Below, one piece after another: positions 57,828 to 64,000 of a stretch of 64,000 nucleotides of DNA. Location of the stretch: positions 764,001 through 828,000 of the forward strand of contig NZ_JAPWKB010000019.1 in NCBI RefSeq assembly GCF_028283785.1. The letters run 5' to 3'. Position 1 is the stretch's first letter, and the number at the start of each line of letters is the position of its first letter. Below the pieces are notes generated by a model. The model saw nothing but the letters and a program-made list of their open reading frames with translations. It searched no databases and was not told the origin of the DNA. The position numbers were made by a program, and so were the translations under genes. This stretch comes from Paraburkholderia sp. (GTDB taxonomy: Bacteria > Pseudomonadota > Gammaproteobacteria > Burkholderiales > Burkholderiaceae).

Positions 57828-59759
57828 TTACTGGCGCTGATAGATTTCCGCGCCCTTCTTCATGAACTCGATGGACTTCACTTCCATACCTTTTTTCAAC
57901 GCTTCGTCGTCGGTCACGCCTTGCTGCGCTGCAAACTCGCGCACGTCCTGCGTGATCTTCATCGAGCAGAAGTGCGGACCGCACATTGAGCAGAAGTGTG
58001 CGACCTTCGCGGAATCCTTCGGCAAGGTTTCGTCATGGAATTCGCGCGCCTTGTCCGGATCGAGGCCGAGGTTGAACTGGTCTTCCCAGCGGAATTCGAA
58101 GCGCGCTTTCGACAACGCGTTGTCGCGAACCTGCGCGCCCGGATGACCTTTGGCGAGATCCGCCGCGTGCGCCGCGAGCTTGTACGTGATGATGCCGGTC
58201 TTGACGTCGTCCTTGTTGGGCAGACCGAGATGCTCCTTCGGCGTCACGTAGCAGAGCATCGCCGTGCCGAACCAGCCGATCATCGCCGCGCCGATGCCGG
58301 ACGTGATGTGATCGTAGCCGGGCGCGATGTCGGTGGTCAGCGGTCCGAGCGTGTAGAACGGCGCTTCGTCGCACCATTCCAGTTGCAGGTCCATGTTCTC
58401 CTTGATCAGTTGCATCGGCACATGGCCCGGACCTTCGATCATCACCTGCACATCGTGCTTCCACGCGATCTGCGTGAGTTCGCCGAGCGTCTTCAGTTCG
58501 CCGAGTTGCGCGTCGTCGTTCGCGTCGTAGATCGAACCCGGACGCAGGCCGTCGCCGAGCGAGAAGCTCACGTCGTACGCCTTCATGATTTCGCAGATGT
58601 CTTCGAAATGCTCGTAGAGAAAGCTTTCCTTGTGATGCGCGAGGCACCACTTCGCCATGATCGAGCCGCCGCGCGACACGATCCCGGTCATCCGCTTCGC
58701 GGTCAGCGGCACGTATTGCAGACGCACGCCCGCGTGAATCGTGAAGTAATCGACGCCTTGTTCGGCCTGTTCGATCAGCGTGTCGCGGAAGATTTCCCAC
58801 GTCAGGTCTTCGGCTTTGCCGTTGACCTTTTCGAGCGCCTGATAGATCGGCACCGTGCCGATCGGCACTGGCGAATTACGGATGATCCACTCGCGCGTTT
58901 CGTGAATGTGCTTGCCGGTGGACAGATCCATCACCGTGTCGCCGCCCCAGCGGATCGCCCAGGTCATCTTGTCGACTTCCTCGCCGATCGATGACGTCAC
59001 CGCCGAATTGCCGATATTCGCGTTGATCTTCACGAGGAAATTGCGACCGATGATCATCGGCTCGGTTTCCGGGTGATTGATGTTGTTCGGAATGATCGCG
59101 CGGCCGCGCGCCACTTCGTCGCGAACGAATTCCGGCGTGATCGCGCGCAACGCGGCGGGATCGAACGACGCCGCGCCGAACGATTGCCCCGGATGCTGAC
59201 GGCCCATCATCGCGGCCAGCTTTTCGCCGTTCGGACCGCTGGTGCGCAGGCTGTCCAGATACTCGGCGCGCCGCTGGTTTTCGCGGATCGCGATGTATTC
59301 CATTTCCGGCGTGACGATGCCTTGTCGCGCGTAGTGCATCTGCGACACGTTTTTGCCGGCGCTGGCGCGACGCGGCGTGCGATGCAGGCCGGGAAACCGC
59401 AGATCCGCGGTGGCGGGGTCGGCGGCGCGTTCGCGGCCGTAATCGCTCGACAGACCGTCCAGCGATTCCGTGTCGCCGCGCGCTTCGATCCAGCGCTGAC
59501 GCAGCGCGGGCAGACCGGCGCGGATATCGATGGTGGCGTCGGGATCGGTGTACGCGCCCGACGTGTCGTACACGTAGACCGGCGGATTCTTCTCGCCGCC
59601 GAAACTGTCGGGCGTGTCGGCCTGCGTGATTTCGCGCATCGGCACCCGGATATCGGGCTGCGATCCGGTCACGTAGATCTTGCGGGAATTGGGCAGCGGG
59701 GCGACCGCAGCGGCATCGACGTGCGCGTCAGCGGAAAGGAATTTCGGATTGGCGTTCAT
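57828..59759 (-). CDS. thiC: phosphomethylpyrimidine synthase ThiC
   Basis: 643-residue radical-SAM enzyme converting aminoimidazole ribotide to HMP phosphate for thiamine synthesis. ATG 59759 (MNANPKFLSADAHVDA) follows AAGGAGAGAAGC; the open frame upstream runs through the riboswitch and is not coding. Conserved stretches include MHYARQGIVTPEMEYIAIRE, EGPGHVPMQLIKENMDLQ and the C-terminal cluster motif FCSMCGPHFCSMK. It is regulated by the TPP riboswitch upstream. No other thi gene is adjacent. Confidence 0.97.
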   Translation of the reverse strand: MNANPKFLSADAHVDAAAVAPLPNSRKIYVTGSQPDIRVPMREITQADTPDSFGGEKNPPVYVYDTSGAYTDPDATIDIRAGLPALRQRWIEARGDTESLDGLSSDYGRERAADPATADLRFPGLHRTPRRASAGKNVSQMHYARQGIVTPEMEYIAIRENQRRAEYLDSLRTSGPNGEKLAAMMGRQHPGQSFGAASFDPAALRAITPEFVRDEVARGRAIIPNNINHPETEPMIIGRNFLVKINANIGNSAVTSSIGEEVDKMTWAIRWGGDTVMDLSTGKHIHETREWIIRNSPVPIGTVPIYQALEKVNGKAEDLTWEIFRDTLIEQAEQGVDYFTIHAGVRLQYVPLTAKRMTGIVSRGGSIMAKWCLAHHKESFLYEHFEDICEIMKAYDVSFSLGDGLRPGSIYDANDDAQLGELKTLGELTQIAWKHDVQVMIEGPGHVPMQLIKENMDLQLEWCDEAPFYTLGPLTTDIAPGYDHITSGIGAAMIGWFGTAMLCYVTPKEHLGLPNKDDVKTGIITYKLAAHAADLAKGHPGAQVRDNALSKARFEFRWEDQFNLGLDPDKAREFHDETLPKDSAKVAHFCSMCGPHFCSMKITQDVREFAAQQGVTDDEALKKGMEVKSIEFMKKGAEIYQRQ

Positions 59760-59919
59760 GCTTCTCTCCTTATCGACCGGAGCGATGGCGCTTGAGCGCG
59801 TACGCGGGTCGTATGCAATGCGATAGGGGGAAAAGCTAAAGCGGAAACGAGATGGAAGGTGAGCGGAATTCGCGCCGGATGTGTTGCGGTGAAACAGGTG
59901 AGGCAGTGGCGAATTCCGT

Positions 59920-60016
59920 ACGCTTCCCTGCGCTGGCATTATCCAGATCAGGTTCAAAGGGTATTTCTCACCCACGCAGCACGGCATTCCAGCCACCGTG
60001 CGACGCAGGACCCCCG
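59920..60016 (-). promoter_or_regulatory. TPP riboswitch (THI element)
   Basis: On the minus strand: GGTCCTGCG, GGGTGAGAAATACCC, then TTGAACCTGATCTGGATAAT and GCCAGCGCAGGGAAGCG. These are the conserved thi-box core, with P1 formed by CCTGCG/CGCAGG. It lies about 160 nt upstream of thiC and should lower thiC expression when TPP is present. Confidence 0.95.
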
Positions 60017-60084
60017 CGTTAGCAGCGCACACGATACACCGGGCCGGGCGCGCTTGGCAACCCGTCCCGACAATGACGGACCGC

Positions 60085-60495
60085 TTACAAAGTGAAGTTG
60101 TCGGCTGCTTCCGGCTGAAACAGGATCCGCTCGACTTTCAGCGACCGGACTTCGCCGCCGGGCGTCGTGAAGCGGATCGTCTCGCCGCGTTTCGCGCCGA
60201 GCAACGCGAGTCCGGCCGGCGAAAACACGTTGAGCCGGCCTTCGCCGAAATTCGCATCCGGCGGATACACGACGGTCCACGTCATCTGCTCGTTGCCGGT
60301 TTCGTCGGCAAGCGCGGCTTGCGTGTTCATCGTCACGACGTTGGCGGGAATGTCTTGCGGCGGCACGATTGCGGCGCGCATCAGCAAGGTGTCGAGCATG
60401 TCGGCCAGTCGCGCGTCGGCGGCGGGATGGGCCGCGTGTTTTTCAAGGCGCGCGACGTCGAGTTCGGTGAGATAGCAGGTTTTCGTCTTCTTCAT
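60085..60495 (-). CDS. rnk: regulator of nucleoside diphosphate kinase (Rnk)
   Basis: 136 residues, the Rnk length. An N-terminal coiled-coil part (YLTELDVARLEKHAAHPAAD) is followed by a GreA/GreB-like C-terminal domain: TWTVVYPPDANFGEGRLNVF, SPAGLALLGAKRGETIRFTT. Rnk binds RNA polymerase near the secondary channel and affects nucleoside diphosphate kinase levels. It is upstream of thiC on the same strand but separated from it by the riboswitch, so it is a separate unit. Confidence 0.9.
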   Translation of the reverse strand: MKKTKTCYLTELDVARLEKHAAHPAADARLADMLDTLLMRAAIVPPQDIPANVVTMNTQAALADETGNEQMTWTVVYPPDANFGEGRLNVFSPAGLALLGAKRGETIRFTTPGGEVRSLKVERILFQPEAADNFTL

Positions 60496-61295
60496 GACGG
60501 GTCTCCAGTTCGATCAGGATAGGGAAGCAATGCGGATGCAACACAGATGAGATCGGCCCGGCCCGCCGCAAACGCGGCTCCGGTGCGGAGAAGCGTTTAG
60601 CTGGCGTGCCGGGCGTCGTGAAGCGGCGAGAGAAGACGACGGGCGAGTGGCGTAGTGCGCGTGGGACGGTTGCCGCAGAGATGACTGGACCTGCCCGACG
60701 GACCGCGCGGCGGACACGTCTCGTGCCTCAGGTCGCGCACGCGCGCGCAACCCGCTGCGCGACGATGGCGCAGAGGATGCAGGACACGGACGAACGAAGC
60801 ACGCATAAGCAGAAAGGGCAGTTAGGGCAGGCGAAGTAAGCAGGATTATTGCAAGAGAATCACGCTGGCGGCGAACTGAACTCAGATCAGCATCAGCCGG
60901 AAGTATCGTCGAAACGTATTCCGGCGCCGCGCCGCACGACGTCATGCACACACAGCGGACGATGCTAACACGCACCGCCCGAATGCTTAGGGATGCCCGG
61001 CGTGGCGGATTGCCGTTTAGCGGTTAAAGCGACGGTGTGGCACCGGCTTCACACGCCGCAACACAAGTTACGATTCTTTCGTTGCGAGCCCGTGGGCTTG
61101 CTGCATAATGCGGCGGTGTTCGCCAGAGGTCTGGTGAATGTCGGCCGCCCAGCGGCCTAACCGGCTCCTCCGGCCGTCCTCGTTTCTCCCGTTCTACCGC
61201 CATGTCATCCAGTCTCGCCTGCCAGTCCGCAACCTCGTTGCGGCGTCCGCCTTCCGGCCTTCGGGTCTTCAGCGCGGCGGCGGAGGGCTGACTGC
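60496..61295. other. 800-bp gap between rnk and DMT transporter genes
   Basis: Long divergent intergenic stretch. Open frames in it lack ribosome sites and have Arg/Ser-rich, unconserved-looking products, so I call none. A small hairpin GGCCGC-CCA-GCGGCC (61144-61158) is present. I see no RNA gene, repeat or mobile element. Confidence 0.45.
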
Positions 61296-62273
61296 ATGCG
61301 CAAGCGTTCACTTCCCCCTGCATCGTCTGCCCAGCCGCCGCATCTTCCGATGAGTTTCGCGGAGCGCATCGCCACGCGCGTGCCGTTGCGTCTGCCGCAA
61401 TCGCAAAACGGCCGTATCGCGCTGGCGCTGGCCGTCGTGTATCTCGTGTGGGGTTCGACCTATCTGGGCGTGCACGTCGCGCTCGGATCGTTTCCGCCGC
61501 TGTTGCTGTCGGGGCTGCGCAACCTGCTCGCGGGTGTGGGCCTGTTCGTGTTCGCCGCGCGTCGCAATCCGGTCTGGCCGAGCGTCGCCGAGGTGCGCAA
61601 CGCGGGTCTGGTCGGCACGATGCTGGTCGGTTTGTCGAGCGGCATGCTCGCTTACGGGATGCGCACCGTCGGCACCGGCACGGCGGCCGTGATGGTGGCG
61701 ACAGTGCCGCTGTTCGCCACCGTGATCGCCGCGCTGGCCGGCCGCAAGATCGGCAAGGGCGAATGGTTCGCGATCGGTCTCGGGCTAGTCGGCATTGCAA
61801 TCCTGAGTCACGGCGACAGCGCGACCGGATCGGCCGGCGGCAGTCTCGCGATTCTCTGCGGCGCGTTGTTCTGGGCGGGCGGCGCGCATCTGGCGAGCCG
61901 TCTCAAACTGCCGTCCGATCTGTTTCTGTCCACCGCGTTGCAGATCGGGCTGGGCGGCGCGATGTCCACGCTGGTCGCGCTGATCTCCGGCGAGCGGATG
62001 CTGCCGATGCACTTCCTGCCGTTTATCGCGTTTCTGTATCTGGTGGTGGTCGGCACGATGGCCGCGTATGTCGCGTACGGGTATCTGATCCGGCATACGA
62101 GCCCGATCATCGCGAGCAGTTGCATGTACGTGAATCCGGTCGTCGCGGTGGCGCTGGGCGCGTTGCTGCTCGGCGAACCGGTGACGGAAGCGACGGTGAT
62201 CGCGACCGCCGTGATCCTGTCGAGCGTCGGTCTGTCGTTCTGGTTCGACTACCGGCGACGCGGCCTCGCGTGA
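61296..62273 (+). CDS. EamA/DMT family transporter (YedA-like)
   Basis: 325 residues with about ten transmembrane segments. The EamA signature LALAVVYLVWGSTYLGVHVA is near the N-terminus, and NPVVAVALGALLLGEPVTEA is in the second repeat. The ATG at 61296 follows GGAGGG at 8 bp; the extra 30-residue cytoplasmic N-terminus is Pro/Arg-rich, and a later ATG at 61350 is the alternative. It probably exports amino acids or drugs; the substrate is unknown. It is unrelated in sequence detail to the exporter at 53387. Confidence 0.9.
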   Translation: MRKRSLPPASSAQPPHLPMSFAERIATRVPLRLPQSQNGRIALALAVVYLVWGSTYLGVHVALGSFPPLLLSGLRNLLAGVGLFVFAARRNPVWPSVAEVRNAGLVGTMLVGLSSGMLAYGMRTVGTGTAAVMVATVPLFATVIAALAGRKIGKGEWFAIGLGLVGIAILSHGDSATGSAGGSLAILCGALFWAGGAHLASRLKLPSDLFLSTALQIGLGGAMSTLVALISGERMLPMHFLPFIAFLYLVVVGTMAAYVAYGYLIRHTSPIIASSCMYVNPVVAVALGALLLGEPVTEATVIATAVILSSVGLSFWFDYRRRGLA

Positions 62274-62331
62274 CGCGTTCGATGTTCACCGTCCGCGCAA
62301 GCCGCGCGCTTTAACCGGGTTTAGCCGCCCG

Positions 62332-63999
62332 CTACAACCGCGCGGCCAGTTCCGCGCCTTCGCGGATCGCGCGTTTCGCGTCGAGTTCGGTGGCGAGCGC
62401 CGCACCGCCGATCACGTGATACACCGGGCCGCCCGGCAGCGGCGTAGCCGGCAACAGCGAGCGCAGCGATTCCTGTCCCGCGCACACGACGACCGTATCC
62501 ACCGTCAGCCATTCTTCCACGCCTTTGCGCGCAATCCTCAACCCGCGTTCGCTGACCTCGCGATACGTGACGCCGTCGAGCATCTTCACCCGGTTGCGCA
62601 CGAGCGTCGCGCGATGCACCCAGCCCGACGTCTTGCCTAGTCCCGCGCCGAGCCGTCCCTCCTTGCGTTGCAACAGCCAGATTTCGCGCGGCGGAACGGG
62701 CTTCGGCGCACCGCCCGGCGTCAGTCCGCCGCGTTCGCCGACATGCGGGTCGATGCCCCATTCTTCGAACCACGCGTCGCGCGGCTGCGGCAGCGGCGCG
62801 CCCGGACGATGCAGCAGGAATTCGCTGACGTCGAAGCCGATCCCGCCCGCGCCGATCACCGCGACCCGCCGGCCGACCGGCGCACCGCGCAGCACGTCGG
62901 CATACGACAGCACGTTCGGACCGTCGATGCCGTCGATCGCCGGACGGCGCGGCACGATGCCGGTCGCGAGAATCACGTCGTCGTAATTGCCCGCCGCGAG
63001 CAGCGCGCCATCGACCTGGGTGGCCAGCCGCACGTCCACGCCGTGCCGCTTCAACTGGCTGTCGAAATAGCGGATCGTCTCGCTGAATTCTTCCTTGCCC
63101 GGCACCCGCATCGCGAGACGGAACTGACCGCCGATACGATCGCCCGCATCGAACAGCGTCACGCGATGTCCGCGCGAAGCCGCCACCGTCGCCGCCGACA
63201 AACCCGCGGGCCCCGCACCGACGACCGCCACGTTCAGCCGCGCCGCGCCCGTCGCGAGCGGCACGTAGACGAGTTCGGTTTCGCGTCCGGCGCGCGGATT
63301 GACGAGGCAGGTCGCGCGCTTATTCTGGAACGTATGATCGAGACACGCCTGGTTGCAGGCGATACAGGTGTTGATCTCGTTCGCGCGGCCTTCGGCGGCC
63401 TTGTTGACGAACTCCGGATCGGCCAGCAGCGGACGCGCCATCGACACCAGATCGGCGCTGCCGTCCGCGATCAGCGCGTCCGCGAGTTCGGGCGTGTTGA
63501 TCCGGTTCGATACGATCACCGGCACCTTGACGGCCGCTTTCAGACGCGCGGCCAGCGGTGCGAACGCAGCGCGCGGCACGGACGTGACGATGGTCGGCAC
63601 ACGCGCCTCGTGCCAGCCGACGCCGGTATTGAAGATTGTCACGCCGGCCGCTTCGAGCGCATGCGCTACCTGAATCGTTTCGTCCCACGTATTGCCGCCT
63701 TCGACCAGATCGATCAGCGACATCCGGTAGATCACGATAAAACGCTCGCCGCATGCCGCACGCACCCGCTCGACGATCTCGCGCGCGAGCCGCATCCGGT
63801 TGTCGATGCTGCCGCCGTAGCGGTCGGTGCGCCGGTTGGTGCGCGGACAGAGAAACTGGTTCAGCAGATAGCCTTCGCTGCCCATGATTTCGACACCGTC
63901 GTAACCGGCGCGTTGCGCGAGCCGCGCGCATCGCGCATACGCAGCGACGGTCCGCGCGACGCCGCCTTCGGTCAACGCGCGCGGCTTGAACGGCGAGAT
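62332..63999 (-). CDS. fadH: 2,4-dienoyl-CoA reductase (NADPH), 5' partial
   Basis: The gene runs off the right edge; the last 555 residues are visible (E. coli FadH is 672). The partial FMN barrel starts ISPFKPRALTEGGV and includes AGYDGVEIMGSEGYLLNQFL and the active-site region NTGVGWHEARVPTI. The Fe-S motif is CIACNQACLD followed by a Cys in KRATC. FAD and NADPH domains follow (VVGAGPAGLSAATVAASRGH; VIGAGGIGFDVSEFLL). It reduces 2,4-dienoyl-CoA during beta-oxidation of unsaturated fatty acids. The close match along the whole visible length favours FadH over other old-yellow-enzyme relatives. Confidence 0.93.
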   Translation of the reverse strand: MSPFKPRALTEGGVARTVAAYARCARLAQRAGYDGVEIMGSEGYLLNQFLCPRTNRRTDRYGGSIDNRMRLAREIVERVRAACGERFIVIYRMSLIDLVEGGNTWDETIQVAHALEAAGVTIFNTGVGWHEARVPTIVTSVPRAAFAPLAARLKAAVKVPVIVSNRINTPELADALIADGSADLVSMARPLLADPEFVNKAAEGRANEINTCIACNQACLDHTFQNKRATCLVNPRAGRETELVYVPLATGAARLNVAVVGAGPAGLSAATVAASRGHRVTLFDAGDRIGGQFRLAMRVPGKEEFSETIRYFDSQLKRHGVDVRLATQVDGALLAAGNYDDVILATGIVPRRPAIDGIDGPNVLSYADVLRGAPVGRRVAVIGAGGIGFDVSEFLLHRPGAPLPQPRDAWFEEWGIDPHVGERGGLTPGGAPKPVPPREIWLLQRKEGRLGAGLGKTSGWVHRATLVRNRVKMLDGVTYREVSERGLRIARKGVEEWLTVDTVVVCAGQESLRSLLPATPLPGGPVYHVIGGAALATELDAKRAIREGAELAARL

Positions 64000-64000
64000 C

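Noticed and set aside
57828..60032. thiC frame open far upstream of the normal start
   Set aside because: The extra sequence is the TPP riboswitch and leader; the family N-terminus and ribosome site place the start at 59759.
60514..60975. 153-codon minus-strand frame in the rnk-DMT gap
   Set aside because: Ser/Arg-rich, no domain, no ribosome site, codon pattern unlike neighbouring genes.

Overview
The window looks like chromosomal DNA of a Burkholderiaceae beta-proteobacterium, most probably Paraburkholderia or a close relative. It is GC-rich throughout. It carries the block tRNA-Val / thrS-infC-rpmI-rplT-pheS-pheT-ihfA-merR / tRNA-Pro, a complete set of aerobic benzoyl-CoA (box) genes with BoxR, the DUF3443/DUF2844 pair, and intergenic repeats of a kind I associate with this group. 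The genus is an inference from gene content; no marker gene was compared.

Layout. 1-8.7 kb: end of a TPR/glycosyltransferase-like gene, ETF-ubiquinone oxidoreductase, an SDR, an acyl-CoA thioesterase, a PAS-LuxR regulator, both subunits of 3-oxoacid CoA-transferase, an alpha/beta hydrolase and RidA. 8.7-19.6 kb: relA, tRNA-Val(GAC), the translation operon from thrS to ihfA and a MerR regulator, then tRNA-Pro(GGG). The operon holds several RNA hairpins, and infC begins with ATC. 19.9-25.6 kb: a small conserved-looking protein, a chemoreceptor, a di-haem peroxidase, and an exported phosphoesterase whose lipoprotein signal is out of frame. 25.9-34.8 kb: benzoate catabolism (alpha/beta hydrolase, benzoate-CoA ligase, DUF4863-like protein; divergently boxR, boxC, boxB, boxA). 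34.8-43.3 kb: reductive pyrimidine degradation (RutR-like TetR regulator, M20 ureidopropionase, PreT, PreA, NCS1 permease, dihydropyrimidinase). 43.3-44.5 kb: a gene-free block of inverted and tandem repeats. 44.5-46.8 kb: a polar amino-acid/cystine-type ABC transporter. 46.9-53.3 kb: exported proteins and lipoproteins, BamC, a 54-residue membrane protein and a probable sigma-54-dependent small RNA. 53.4-64 kb: two DMT exporters, L-lactate permease, small envelope lipoproteins, thiC with a TPP riboswitch, rnk, and the C-terminal part of 2,4-dienoyl-CoA reductase.

How the genes fit together. The box genes activate benzoate to benzoyl-CoA, epoxidise it and cleave the ring hydrolytically. The semialdehyde dehydrogenase that normally follows BoxC is not in the window. 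The pyrimidine cluster has import and all three catabolic steps, and an 18-bp palindrome with the geometry of the E. coli RutR box lies beside its regulator. BoxR-type TGCA-N6 elements overlap the predicted boxR and boxC promoters.

The observation I consider most likely to be new is at 52914-53302. A perfect 12-bp palindrome, an IHF-like site, a near-consensus -24/-12 promoter and an intrinsic terminator frame a roughly 230-nt transcript without a convincing reading frame.
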